64,000 nucleotides of DNA from Belnapia rosea (GTDB taxonomy: Bacteria > Pseudomonadota > Alphaproteobacteria > Acetobacterales > Acetobacteraceae). Location: positions 202,707-266,706 of the forward strand of contig NZ_FMZX01000005.1 of the NCBI RefSeq assembly GCF_900101615.1, read 5' to 3'. Under the pieces are notes generated by a model. It saw only the letters and a list, made by a program, of their open reading frames with translations, did not search any database and was not told where the DNA came from. Positions 17,487 to 25,614 of the stretch are shown here, piece after piece; position 1 is the stretch's first letter, and each line of letters begins with the position of its first letter. A program made the translations under genes and the position numbers.

Positions 17487-17846
17487 ATGAAGCTGCCGGG
17501 ACCCGACCACCCCATCACCATCACCCCCACGCCAGGGCGCGTGCGCGTGACCCTCGGCGGCCAGGTGGTGGCGGAAACGACGCGGGCACTGACCCTGAAG
17601 GAGGCCAGCTACCCCGCCGTGCAGTACATCCCGCGCGAGGATGCGGCGATGGCACTGCTCGAGGCCACGCCGCGCAGCACCCATTGCCCCTATAAGGGCG
17701 ATGCCAGCTATTACAGCATCGCCGCCGGCGGCAAGCGCGCCGAGAACGCGGTCTGGAGCTACGAGGCACCCTACCCGGCCATGGCGGCGATCCAGGGCCA
17801 CCTCGCCTTCTACCCCGACCGGGTTGATGCGATCGAGATCGGCTGA
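17487..17846 (+). CDS. DUF427 domain protein
   Basis: About 119 residues covering a single DUF427 domain, a small beta-rich fold of unknown biochemical role. Family signs are VRVTLGGQVVAETTRAL near the start, the CPYKGDASYYSI segment, AVWSYEAPYP and GHLAFYPDRVDAIEI at the end. ATG 17487 has AGGA eight bases upstream; an ATG three codons earlier is possible. The gene is followed 114 bases later by a flavin reductase on the same strand. No specific function can be given. Confidence 0.85.
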   Translation: MKLPGPDHPITITPTPGRVRVTLGGQVVAETTRALTLKEASYPAVQYIPREDAAMALLEATPRSTHCPYKGDASYYSIAAGGKRAENAVWSYEAPYPAMAAIQGHLAFYPDRVDAIEIG

Positions 17847-17960
17847 CGAGCGACGAAGCGACCAATCGTGATGGGCCGGGGCCATACCAAGGCCCCGGGA
17901 CGATGCCAAGCTCCGGCCGCATCGGCTCCACCGATCCAGTCGGGAGCTGCGGGAGGGTGC

Positions 17961-18551
17961 ATGGCGCGATCGCTGCTTGTCTTTTACGGCTCCTACCGGT
18001 CGGACCGCACCGGAATCCGCCTTGCACGCTACCTGACCGCCGGCTTCACCGCCCGTGGGGACGCGGCGGAACTGATCGACGCACGCGAGATCGGCCTGCC
18101 GATCCTCGACCGGATGTACAAGGAATACCCGGCCGGGCAGGCGCCCGAGGCCCTTGAAACCCTGGCCGGCAAGATCCGCCGCGCGGATGGCTTCGTCTTC
18201 GTCACCGGCGAGTACAATTGGGGCGTGCAGCCCGGGCTGAAGAACCTCACCGACCACTTCCTGGAGGAGTGGTTCTGGCGACCGGCTGCCATCGCCAGCT
18301 ATTCGGCCGGCCGCCTGGCCGGGGCGCGGGCGGGCCTGCAATGGCACGGCATCCTGTCGGAGATGGGCATGGTGGTGATCTCGAGCACGGTGATGGTCGG
18401 CCCCATCACCACCGCCCTGGACGAGGCAGGAATGCCTACGGGTGATGGCGGCGCCGCACTCGGCCGCGCCTTCCCACGCTTCGCCCAGGACCTCGAATGG
18501 TGGGCCGATGCGGCCCGGCAGCAGCGGGAGCGCCAGGCGCCCCCCTACTGA
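17961..18551 (+). CDS. NADPH-dependent FMN reductase / flavodoxin-like protein
   Basis: 196 residues with a flavodoxin-like fold: LLVFYGSYRSDRTGIRLARYL near the N-terminus fits the FMN phosphate loop, and FVFVTGEYNWGVQPGLKNLTDHF is the conserved FMN-contacting segment of the ArsH/YwqN-type reductase family. Such enzymes reduce FMN, quinones or azo compounds with NADPH. GGGAGG lies four bases before the ATG. It is convergent with a quinone oxidoreductase gene 15 bases away, so both may serve redox detoxification, which is an inference. Confidence 0.87.
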   Translation: MARSLLVFYGSYRSDRTGIRLARYLTAGFTARGDAAELIDAREIGLPILDRMYKEYPAGQAPEALETLAGKIRRADGFVFVTGEYNWGVQPGLKNLTDHFLEEWFWRPAAIASYSAGRLAGARAGLQWHGILSEMGMVVISSTVMVGPITTALDEAGMPTGDGGAALGRAFPRFAQDLEWWADAARQQRERQAPPY

Positions 18552-18566
18552 CGGGCCGCTCCAGCT

Positions 18567-19595
18567 TCAGGCGGCCGGCTTCGTCCAGCCCTCCAGCACG
18601 ATCTTGCCGCGCGCCTTGCCGGATTCGACCGCCGCATGCGCCCGCCGCAGATTGGCCGCGTCGATGACGCCGAAATGCTCGGCCAGGGTGGTGCGCAGCT
18701 CGCCGGTATCCAGCATGCGGCTGACTTCGGCGAGCAGCCGGTGCTGCTCCTCCATGTCGGGCGTCTTGTGCATCGGCCGGGCGAACATGAACTCCCAGTG
18801 CAGCGACGCCGTCTTGCCCTTCAGCATGCGGATATCGGGTGGGTTGGCCGGGTCGTCGATCAGGCAGACGGCGCCCTGCGGCGCGACAATCTCGCAGATC
18901 GCGGCCCAGTGCGTCTCGGTGTGGGTGGTGACGAAGACATAGCGCACCGGCACGTCCGTCGCGCGGGCCTGGGCCACCAGGTCGCCGGCATGGTCGAGGA
19001 CGTCATGCGCGCCCATGCTGCGCACCCAGTCCATCGTCTCCGGCCGGCTCGCCGTGGCGATGACGCGCAGCCCTGTCAGCCGCCGCGCCAGCTGCACCGC
19101 GATGGAGCCGACGCCGCCAGCGCCGCCGATGATCAGCACCGCCTCCTCCCGCGGCGCCGTGTCCTGCGGGATGCGCAGCCGGTCGAACAGCGCTTCCCAG
19201 GCGGTGATGGCGGTCAGCGGCACGGCGGCCGCCTCGGCGAAGGAGAGGCGCACAGGCTTCGGCCCGACGATCCGCTCATCCACCAGATGCAACTCGGAAT
19301 TCGTCCCCGGCCGGGTGATGTCGCCGGCATAGAAGACCGTGTCGCCCGGCTTGAAGAACCGAACCTCGGGCCCGACCGCGCTCACCACGCCGGCGGCATC
19401 GTAGCCCAGCACCTTCGGCGTACCACCGGGGTCGGCGCGCATCCGCACCTTGGTGTCGACGGGATTCACCGAGACGGCCTGTACCTCGACCAGCAGGTCG
19501 CGCCCGGTCGGGGCCGCGGGCTGAGGCAAGGTGACGTCCTGCAGCGCCTCCGCCTCGGTGATTGGCCGGCTTTGCGTATAGGCAACGGCTTTCAT
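18567..19595 (-). CDS. Zinc-independent quinone oxidoreductase (MDR family)
   Basis: 342 residues from MKAVAYTQSRPITEAEALQD. The GroES-like N-terminal domain includes VSVNPVDTKVR and VLGYDAAGVVSAVG, and the Rossmann domain includes LIIGGAGGVGSIAVQLAR. It matches the zinc-binding-alcohol-dehydrogenase-like group that lacks metal ligands and reduces quinones or enals with NADPH. The start is set at 19595 because the longer upstream frame has no homology. A LysR-type gene diverges from it 96 bases away with an inverted repeat between them. That is the usual layout for a LysR-regulated reductase. Confidence 0.88.
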   Translation of the reverse strand: MKAVAYTQSRPITEAEALQDVTLPQPAAPTGRDLLVEVQAVSVNPVDTKVRMRADPGGTPKVLGYDAAGVVSAVGPEVRFFKPGDTVFYAGDITRPGTNSELHLVDERIVGPKPVRLSFAEAAAVPLTAITAWEALFDRLRIPQDTAPREEAVLIIGGAGGVGSIAVQLARRLTGLRVIATASRPETMDWVRSMGAHDVLDHAGDLVAQARATDVPVRYVFVTTHTETHWAAICEIVAPQGAVCLIDDPANPPDIRMLKGKTASLHWEFMFARPMHKTPDMEEQHRLLAEVSRMLDTGELRTTLAEHFGVIDAANLRRAHAAVESGKARGKIVLEGWTKPAA

Positions 19596-19653
19596 GGAGA
19601 TGGCTCCTGGGGTTGGGACTGGTTCTGCCGCAGAGATGCGGTCAGCGGGTAGG

Positions 19654-19689
19654 ATTGAAAATCCCCCATTCTGGCGAAACACTTTCAAT
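19654..19689. promoter_or_regulatory. Inverted repeat in the LysR/oxidoreductase intergenic region
   Basis: ATTGAAA at 19654-19660 and TTTCAAT at 19683-19689 are perfect inverted half-sites separated by 22 bases. They lie between the divergent quinone oxidoreductase gene (start 19595) and the LysR-type gene (start 19692). The second half-site ends two bases before the LysR start codon. It is the best candidate operator for the regulator. Binding is inferred from position. Confidence 0.5.
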
Positions 19690-19691
19690 GC

Positions 19692-20411
19692 ATGATCAGC
19701 AATCCACTCTTCGACCTGCTCGACCTGCGCCTGATCCAACGCATCGCCCGGGCGGGCAGCCTCTCCGCGGCGGGGGCGGCGCTGGGGCTGACACCGGCCG
19801 CGGCCAGCCGGCGCCTCGCGGTGCTGGAGCGAAGGCTCGGTCTCCCGCTCTTCGCCCGGACGACACGGCGGCTGCGGCCCACGGCGGAGGGCGAGGCCTT
19901 CCTGCCGCATGTCGAGCGCATCCTGGCCGCGACGGCGGAGGCCGAGGCGGCGCTGCCGGGCGGCACCGGGGCGCTGAGCGGCACGCTCCGCTTCACCGCC
20001 CCCGCCACCTTCGGCCGCAAGGTGCTGGCCCCGATGCTGTCCGGCCTCCTTGCCGCCCATCCGGGGCTGCGGCTGGACCTGCTGCTGACCGACACCCTGC
20101 TCGATCTGGTGGCGACCGGCCGGGATGCCGCCGTGCGCATCCGCCCCACGCCGCGCATGCTGAGCAACAGCAACGAGGCCTTGCGCGAGGCTTGCCTGGC
20201 CGGGCTCGGCATCGGCCTGCATTCGACCTGGGATGTCGGCGAGCACCTGCGCCGCGGCGAGCTGGTGGCGCTGCCACCGACGCTCGGCGTGCCGGAGCAG
20301 CTCGGCATCTGGCTGGTCTTCCCCGGCGGCATCGCAGCCCCGGCCCGCATCCGCGTGCTGACGGAGCACCTGGTGCAGGCCTTCGGCCCCATCCCGCCCT
20401 GGGAGCGGTGA
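19692..20411 (+). CDS. LysR-type regulator lacking the middle of its effector domain
   Basis: 239 residues where the family usually has about 300. The winged helix is intact (FDLLDLRLIQRIARAGSLSAAGAALGLTPAAASRRLAVLERRLGLPLFARTTRRLRPT). The effector domain begins normally (TLRFTAPATFGRKVLAPML, DLVATGRDAAVRI) and then jumps at residues 150-156 straight to NSNEALREACLAGLGIGLHSTW, which normally lies about 60 residues later. The reading frame is kept. The first effector subdomain is therefore largely missing and ligand sensing is probably lost, while DNA binding may remain. It diverges from the quinone oxidoreductase gene. Confidence 0.8.
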   Translation: MISNPLFDLLDLRLIQRIARAGSLSAAGAALGLTPAAASRRLAVLERRLGLPLFARTTRRLRPTAEGEAFLPHVERILAATAEAEAALPGGTGALSGTLRFTAPATFGRKVLAPMLSGLLAAHPGLRLDLLLTDTLLDLVATGRDAAVRIRPTPRMLSNSNEALREACLAGLGIGLHSTWDVGEHLRRGELVALPPTLGVPEQLGIWLVFPGGIAAPARIRVLTEHLVQAFGPIPPWER

Positions 20412-20421
20412 GGCGATGCCG

Positions 20422-20696
20422 TCAGGCGGCTTCCAGCGCCAGGGCAATGCCCTGCCCGCCACCGATGCACAGCGTCACCATGCCGCGCCGCAGCCCGTCC
20501 CGGCGCATGGCATGCAGCACTGCTTGCCGGCCTGGATGACGCTGCCGATCGCCTCGGGGGCGAGGCCGGCGCGCGCCAGAGTCTCGTGCACCACGGTGGC
20601 GCCGAGCTCCGCGGCGGGCACGCCCTTGAGCGTGCCGCCATAGGCCCCGATCGCAGTGCGGACAGGATGGCAAAGGAGGATGTCGGCGTTGCGCAT
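20422..20696 (-). pseudogene. Thiolase remnant: N-terminus joined to C-terminus
   Basis: The first 55-59 codons (MRNADILLCHPVRTAIGAYGG, ARAGLAPEAIGSVIQ) are a clear acetyl-CoA acetyltransferase N-terminus. Near 20519 the sequence jumps, out of frame, to the thiolase C-terminus LHAMRRDGLRRGMVTLCIGGGQGIALALEAA, ending at 20422. The roughly 300 residues between, including the nucleophilic Cys and the GHP His, are gone. The remainder cannot be an enzyme. It follows the SDR gene and another stub on the same strand, so it was probably part of that operon. Confidence 0.85.
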
Positions 20697-20726
20697 GGCG
20701 ATGTCCTGCACGGGAAAAGCGGGCTT

Positions 20727-20851
20727 TCAGGGCCCGCCGAGGTGATCCGCCTTGCGCAGCGCGGCGCCGTTCTGGCGCAGGATGTCGCAGGCGGTAGCGG
20801 CGTGAGGAAGTTCGGCAAGCCGATCTGCAGCAGGCAGTCCTGCGCGCTCAT
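20727..20851 (-). pseudogene. Short gene stub after the SDR gene, probably an internal-deletion remnant
   Basis: An ATG at 20851 overlaps the SDR stop in ATGA fashion and opens MSAQDCLLQIGLPNFLT. Another frame then supplies CDILRQNGAALRKADHLGGP, ending at 20727. The two pieces look like a gene start and a gene end with the body missing, like the thiolase remnant next to it. I do not recognise the family. It is reported because the coupled start suggests a once-real operon gene. Confidence 0.35.
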
Positions 20852-21672
20852 GCGCCCGCCTCCAGCGCCAACTCGCCGCGCAGGTACCGCTCGGCCGGGT
20901 GGTTGCGCGACAGGTTGGGGCCGAGGGCGAGGCGGGCGGCATCGGCCCGCTCCCAATCCGCCGCATCGGGCAGCGAGGGGATGGTGACGAGCTCGCCCTG
21001 GTCGAGGCCGGCAAGGGCGGCGCCCACCATATCCTCCACCTCCATGACCATCTCCGGCGGCAGGTTGGCGACATCCACCCCGGCGAGCTCCCAGATGGCG
21101 GTGCGCGTCGCACCCGGCAGCACGGCCTGCACGCGCACGCCGGTGCCGCGCAGCTCGGCATCGAGCCCCTGCGACAGGGTCAGCACGAAGGATTTGGTGG
21201 CGGAGTAGACAGGGTTGAAGCGCTCCGGCGCGAGGGCGAGGACAGAGGCGATGTTGATCAAGGTCCCCGCGTTGCGCGCCTTGAAAGCGGTCGTGGCGGC
21301 GCCCGCGAGGCGCATGGCGGCAACGACGTTCAGCTGCACCATGGCCTCCAGCCGGTCGATATCGGCGTCCAGCATCGGCCCGGCCACGGCGACGCCGGCA
21401 TTGTTCACCAGCATGGTGATGCCGGCATCCTCGCGCAGCCGCGTCTCGACGCGTCGTAGGTCGGCCTGCTGCAGCAGGTCGGCCGCCAGGGTCTCGGCCT
21501 TACGCCCGGTCTCCTGCGCCAGCCGCCCCGCCAGCTCCTCCAGCCGTCCCACGTTGCGGGCGACGAGGAGGAGGTCGTGGCCGCGTCTCGCCAGGCGCTC
21601 CGCATAGACTGCGCCGATGCCGGAGGAGGCGCCGGTGACGAGGGCGGTACCGGCAGCGATGGAGGAAGCCAT
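20848..21672 (-). CDS. Short-chain dehydrogenase/reductase
   Basis: 274 residues, classical SDR: TALVTGASSGIGAVYAERLA is the cofactor loop, NNAG is at about residues 90-93, and INIASVLALAPERFNPVYSATKSF supplies the catalytic Ser-Tyr-Lys triad. The start at 21672 is the Met before the Rossmann strand; the frame runs on upstream only by chance. The substrate is unknown. It follows the PanE-like gene by 26 bases on the same strand and is followed by two gene remnants. The set diverges from a TetR gene. Confidence 0.88.
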   Translation of the reverse strand: MASSIAAGTALVTGASSGIGAVYAERLARRGHDLLLVARNVGRLEELAGRLAQETGRKAETLAADLLQQADLRRVETRLREDAGITMLVNNAGVAVAGPMLDADIDRLEAMVQLNVVAAMRLAGAATTAFKARNAGTLINIASVLALAPERFNPVYSATKSFVLTLSQGLDAELRGTGVRVQAVLPGATRTAIWELAGVDVANLPPEMVMEVEDMVGAALAGLDQGELVTIPSLPDAADWERADAARLALGPNLSRNHPAERYLRGELALEAGA

Positions 21673-21698
21673 GGGATGTCTCCGTGGAGGTCGACAGG

Positions 21699-22628
21699 TC
21701 AGGATGTCGCAGCGGCGCGGGCACCGTGGACCTGCAACTGGCAATGCGCCGCGCTCAGCAGGGGCAGGGCGAGGCCGTAGGCGGCGCCGCGATGGATGAG
21801 GTCGCCAAGGATGGCCTCCGCCTCCAGCCGCGCCGCGCCCTGCTCGATGTCGCGCATCATGGAGGCGGCCCAGCGCGAGGCAGGGTCGGTGAGCTGCCGC
21901 CGCGTCTGCCCGGCCGAGGCGGGGCGTGGCGCATGGCCGGCGGCGGCTGCGACCGCCGTGCATTCGGCCATCATCGCCTCGGCGATCCGCCCGCCTGCCT
22001 CGGTCGCCATGATCTCGCCCACCGTGCCGCGCATGAGGCAGGTCAGCGCCGCCCCGGCCGCCAGCATGCACCACTTCTCCCAGAGCTCCTGGAGGATCGC
22101 CCCTGAACTCCGCGCATTGACCGTGGTGCGGGCGAACAGATCGGACAGCGCCTCGACCTGCCACGGCGTGCCGCCGGTGCGAGCGCCGAGGATGAGGAGG
22201 TCGCCCGGGCTGAAATGCCGGATCGTGCCGTCGGGGGCGAGGCTCGCGGCGATGTAGCAGGCGCCGCCAAGCACGCGCTCCGCACCGAAGCGGGCATCGA
22301 GCGCATCGAAATGGGCGAGGCCGTTGAGCAGCGGCAGCACCACCGTCCCTGGCCCGACCGCCGGGGCGATGGCCTCGATCGCGCCATCCAGGTCGTAAGC
22401 CTTGCAGGTCAGCAGGACGAGGTCGAAAGGCGCGGCGACCCCGCCGGCCAGAAGGGTGGCGGCCGGGCGGCGGCTCTCCTCGCCGCGGCTCACCACCACC
22501 AACCCGTCCCGCGCCAGTTGCGCCGCGCAGCGCTCCCGCACCAGGAACTGCACCTCGCCACCCGCTCCGGCCAGGTGAGAGCCGTAGTAGCCACCGATGG
22601 CGCCGGCACCGAGGACGAGGATGCGCAT
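21699..22628 (-). CDS. Ketopantoate reductase-family protein (PanE/ApbA-like)
   Basis: 309 residues. The N-terminus MRILVLGAGAIGGYYGSHLAGAG is the NADP-binding loop. FDLVLLTCKAYDLDGAIEAI, VLPLLNGLAHFDAL and the helical C-terminal domain EKWCMLAAGAALTCLMRGTVGEI...DPASRWAASMMRDIEQG fit the 2-dehydropantoate 2-reductase family, with Lys in the TCKAYD motif. In this context (SDR, thiolase remnant, TetR) it may reduce another 2-oxo acid rather than make pantoate. The start at 22628 is the family-conserved Met. Confidence 0.85.
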   Translation of the reverse strand: MRILVLGAGAIGGYYGSHLAGAGGEVQFLVRERCAAQLARDGLVVVSRGEESRRPAATLLAGGVAAPFDLVLLTCKAYDLDGAIEAIAPAVGPGTVVLPLLNGLAHFDALDARFGAERVLGGACYIAASLAPDGTIRHFSPGDLLILGARTGGTPWQVEALSDLFARTTVNARSSGAILQELWEKWCMLAAGAALTCLMRGTVGEIMATEAGGRIAEAMMAECTAVAAAAGHAPRPASAGQTRRQLTDPASRWAASMMRDIEQGAARLEAEAILGDLIHRGAAYGLALPLLSAAHCQLQVHGARAAATS

Positions 22629-22679
22629 GCTGCGAGGCCTTCCGTCGAAGGGGCGGCACTTTGATGACGACCGCCATGT

Positions 22680-22714
22680 TTGACTTAGGTTGCGCACGCC
22701 ATTAAACCTGTCAA
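22680..22714. promoter_or_regulatory. Inverted repeat between panE-like and TetR genes
   Basis: TTGACTTAGGTT beginning at 22680 and AAACCTGTCAA ending at 22714 form an imperfect inverted repeat: TTGAC pairs with GTCAA and AGGTT with AACCT, offset by one base. It lies in the 119-base gap between the divergent PanE-like and TetR genes. It is the natural candidate operator for the TetR protein. The pairing is visible; the role is inferred. Confidence 0.5.
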
Positions 22715-22747
22715 GCGGCAATCGGCATCGTGCCAAGGAGGGATGAG

Positions 22748-23323
22748 GTGCGGGTTTCGAAGGAGAAGGCCGCGGAGAACCGGGCCCGGATCCTCACCGA
22801 GGCCGCCCGGCTTTTCCGCGAACGGGGATTGTCAGGGGTGGGGGTCGATGCGCTCACCGAGGCGGCGGGGCTGACCCATGGCAGCCTCTACAGCCAGTTC
22901 GGCTCGAAGGAGCGGCTGGCGGCGGAGGCGCTGGAACATGCCCTCGCCCGCAGCGCCCTGACGCGCCGGCCGGAGGGCGATGGCGGGCAGACCATCGCCG
23001 AGCTGATCGAGCGCTACCTCTCGGCATCGCATCGCGACGGGCCCGGCCAGGGCTGCGCCATGGCTGCGCTCGGCTGCGAGCTGCCGCGCCAGGCGCCGGC
23101 ACTGCGCCGCGTCTTCACCACGGCTCTGCGGGACCGGGTGGCCCGGCTGGCCAGGCTGCTGCCGGGCCATGGCAAGGCGCCGCCGGAGGATAGGGCGCTG
23201 GCCCTGCTGTCCAGCCTCGTCGGGGCTCTCATCCTGGCCCGGGCGGTGGAGGATGAGGCCCTGTCCGACCAGATCCTCTCCGCCACCCGGGAGAGCCTGC
23301 TCGACCGCTCCGCCGCGGAGTGA
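22748..23323 (+). CDS. TetR-family transcriptional repressor
   Basis: About 191 residues from GTG 22748, chosen because AAGGAGG lies six bases upstream. An in-frame GTG at 22730 would extend it over that site. The N-terminal helix-turn-helix reads ILTEAARLFRERGLSGVGVDALTEAAGLTHGSLYSQFGSKERLAAEAL, typical TetR. The C-terminal domain contains GCAMAALGCELPRQ, as in the AcrR/YxaF-like group (TetR_C_LmrA type). It is divergent from the PanE-like/SDR genes and probably represses them through the repeat at 22680-22714. Confidence 0.9.
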   Translation: MRVSKEKAAENRARILTEAARLFRERGLSGVGVDALTEAAGLTHGSLYSQFGSKERLAAEALEHALARSALTRRPEGDGGQTIAELIERYLSASHRDGPGQGCAMAALGCELPRQAPALRRVFTTALRDRVARLARLLPGHGKAPPEDRALALLSSLVGALILARAVEDEALSDQILSATRESLLDRSAAE

Positions 23324-23333
23324 CGGCGGCGGG

Positions 23334-24320
23334 TCAGTCCGCGTACTGGCCGGTAGCCTCGATGATAGGCCGCCAGCGGGCGACTTCCTCGGCCAGGAAG
23401 CGGCGATGGAAGGCCGGCGTGGCGCGCTCCTCCGCCGCAGGGGCAGTGACCAGCTCGGCGAAGCGCTGGCGCAGCCGCTCCTCCTGCAGCGCGGCGCGGA
23501 TGGCGACGGCGAGACGCTCCTGCACCTCCGCCGGCGTGGCGCGCGGCGCGTAGAGGCCGTGCCAGGTGCTCATCGCCAGCCCGGGCTGACCTGCCTCGGC
23601 CGTGGTCGGCAGCTCAAGGCCGGGCACCCGCTCCGGCAAGGTCACGGCATAGCCCTTGATCCGCCCGTCGCGCAGGAAGGGCGCGGTGTTGGTCGCCTGG
23701 TCGCAGAAGACGTCGATGCGCCCGCCCATGAGGTCGGTGATCGCTGGCGCGCTGCCACGGAACACCACCCCCGTCAGGGCGGTGCCGGCTGCGTGCTGCA
23801 GCAGCATGCCGCAGAGATGGTTGGCGCCGCCGAGGCCGGAATGGGCGAGGTTCAGCTTGTCGCCCTGCTTGCGGATCTCGCCGATGAAGCCGGCGAAGTC
23901 GCTGGCCGGAAAGTCGGGCCGCGCCACCAGCGTCATCGCCGCGTCGGAGACGAGGCCGAGCGGCGCGAAGCTGTCCACCACGTTGTAGGGCAGGCGACGG
24001 TAGAGCGTCGCGCTGCTGGCATGGCCGACATGGTGCATCAGCAAGGTGTAGCCGTCGCCCCGGGCCTGGGCCACGCGTGCGGCCGCGATGGTGCCGCCCG
24101 CGCCGGTGACGTTCTCGACGACGACAGGCTGGCCGAGATGGCGCGACATGCCCTCCGCCACGAGGCGGGAGATGACATCCGTTGGCCCGCCGGCCGCGAA
24201 GGGCACGATGATGGTCACCGGCCGGTTCGGGAATTCGGCCTGTGCCTGGGCGGCGGACGACCAGAGGGCCGGCGCCGCCAGGGTGAGCGGCAAGGCCGCG
24301 AGCAGCCTGCGTCGGTTCAT
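23334..24320 (-). CDS. Bug/TctC-family periplasmic binding protein
   Basis: 328 residues with a signal peptide (MNRRRLLAALPLTLAAPALWSS, cleavage after AQA). Family signature segments are FPNRPVTIIVPFAAGGPTDVISRLVAEGMSRHLGQPVVVENVTGAGG near the N-terminus and HSGLGGANHLCG in the ligand cleft. These proteins catch carboxylic acids for tripartite tricarboxylate transporters. No TctA/TctB gene is adjacent. It lies 60 bases after the tartrate/D-malate-type dehydrogenase on the same strand, so a hydroxy-dicarboxylate ligand is a reasonable guess. Confidence 0.9.
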   Translation of the reverse strand: MNRRRLLAALPLTLAAPALWSSAAQAQAEFPNRPVTIIVPFAAGGPTDVISRLVAEGMSRHLGQPVVVENVTGAGGTIAAARVAQARGDGYTLLMHHVGHASSATLYRRLPYNVVDSFAPLGLVSDAAMTLVARPDFPASDFAGFIGEIRKQGDKLNLAHSGLGGANHLCGMLLQHAAGTALTGVVFRGSAPAITDLMGGRIDVFCDQATNTAPFLRDGRIKGYAVTLPERVPGLELPTTAEAGQPGLAMSTWHGLYAPRATPAEVQERLAVAIRAALQEERLRQRFAELVTAPAAEERATPAFHRRFLAEEVARWRPIIEATGQYAD

Positions 24321-24380
24321 GCTTGATCCTCCCTCCGGGTGATGGCCGTCATGCCGCGACCTTGGATGCGGCGTGACGCC

Positions 24381-25457
24381 TCAGTCGTTCGCCTGCCGCA
24401 GTGCTTCGCAGACCGCCTCGGTGACCTGCTTCGTGGTGGCCTGCCCACCGAGATCCGGCGTCCGCAGCGATGGGTCCGCCGTCACCCGCTCCACCGCACG
24501 CATCAGCCGGTCGGCAGCCGGCTTCTCGCCGAGATGCTCGAGCATCATCGCGGCCGTCCAGAAGGTGGCGACCGGGTTGGCGATGCCCTTGCCGGTGATG
24601 TCGAAGGCGGAGCCATGGATCGGCTCGAACATCGAGGGCGCGTCGCGCTCGGGGTTGATGTTCGCGGTGGGCGCGATGCCGAGTGAGCCCGCCAGCGCCG
24701 CCGCCAGGTCCGACAGGATGTCGGCATGCAGGTTGGAGGCGACGATGGTGTCGAGCGTATCGGGCTTGAGCACCATGCGCATGGTCATCGCATCGACCAG
24801 CATCTTGTCCCAGGTGACGTCGGGGAATTCCGCCGCGACCTCGGCCGCGATCTCGTCCCACATCACCATGGCATGGCGTTGCGCGTTGCTCTTGGTGACG
24901 ACGGTGAGGAATTTGCGCGGGCGGGCCTGCGCCAGGCGGAAGGCATAGCGCATGATCCGCTGCACGCCGGCCCGCGTCATCACGGAGACGTCCTGCGCCA
25001 CCTCGATCGGCAGGCCCTTATGGGCGCGGCCGCCGACGCCGGAATACTCGCCCTCCGAATTCTCGCGCACGATCACCCAGTCGAGCTCCGGCCCCGAGAC
25101 GTGGCGCAGCGGGCTGGTGATGCCCGGCAGCAGCCGCGTCGGGCGGACATTGGCGTATTGGTCGAGCGGCTGGCAGATCGCCAGGCGCAGGCCCCAGAGG
25201 GTGACATGGTCGGGGATGTCCGGCGCGCCCACGGCACCGAAGAGGATGGCATCGAAGCCGCGCAGCTGGTCGGCGCCATCGGCCGGCATCATCACGCCAT
25301 GCTTGCGGTAGTAGTCGGAGCCCCAGTCGAAATCGGTGAAGTCGAGGGCGAAGCCGCCGTCACGCTCGGCGCAGACCTTGAGGGCCTGGACGCCCGCCTC
25401 GATCACCTCGGGCCCGATGCCGTCTCCGCCCATGGCGGCGATCCGGTAGCTGCGCAT
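24381..25457 (-). CDS. Tartrate / D-malate-type dehydrogenase (isopropylmalate dehydrogenase family)
   Basis: 358 residues, matching the length of DmlA/tartrate dehydrogenase. The N-terminus YRIAAMGGDGIGPEVIEAG, the substrate loop DWVIVRENSEGEYSGVGGR, the TKSNAQRHAM motif with the catalytic Lys, the metal site DAMTMRMV and SNLHADILSDLAAAL, and the NAD site GSAFDITGKGIANPVATFW are all visible. These enzymes oxidatively decarboxylate D-malate or oxidise tartrate with NAD and Mn2+/Mg2+ or K+. Start 25457 has AGAGGG about eight bases upstream; ATG 25463 is an alternative. It forms an operon with the Bug protein and diverges from a GntR gene. Confidence 0.88.
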   Translation of the reverse strand: MRSYRIAAMGGDGIGPEVIEAGVQALKVCAERDGGFALDFTDFDWGSDYYRKHGVMMPADGADQLRGFDAILFGAVGAPDIPDHVTLWGLRLAICQPLDQYANVRPTRLLPGITSPLRHVSGPELDWVIVRENSEGEYSGVGGRAHKGLPIEVAQDVSVMTRAGVQRIMRYAFRLAQARPRKFLTVVTKSNAQRHAMVMWDEIAAEVAAEFPDVTWDKMLVDAMTMRMVLKPDTLDTIVASNLHADILSDLAAALAGSLGIAPTANINPERDAPSMFEPIHGSAFDITGKGIANPVATFWTAAMMLEHLGEKPAADRLMRAVERVTADPSLRTPDLGGQATTKQVTEAVCEALRQAND

Positions 25458-25519
25458 CTCCATCCCCCTCTTCGCGGCCAGTGATGCGGATGGGCCACCG
25501 CCCATCATATTCTGGCACG

Positions 25520-25545
25520 CCATCTTCCATACAAGATGGTATGGA
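25520..25545. promoter_or_regulatory. Overlapping palindromes, likely GntR operator
   Basis: TCCATAC at 25526-25532 and GTATGGA at 25539-25545 form a perfect inverted repeat with a 6-base centre. A second perfect inverted repeat, CCATCTT at 25520-25526 with AAGATGG at 25533-25539, shares its right arm with that centre. They lie in the 157-base gap between the divergent dehydrogenase and GntR genes. They could be mutually exclusive hairpins or two binding registers. The adjacent FCD-type GntR protein is the expected binder. Confidence 0.6.
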
Positions 25546-25614
25546 GATACTGAGGTGCCATTGGCCTCGTCAACCGCCAAAATGCCGGGCCGCCTGCGCG
25601 GTCAGGAGTCGTGA

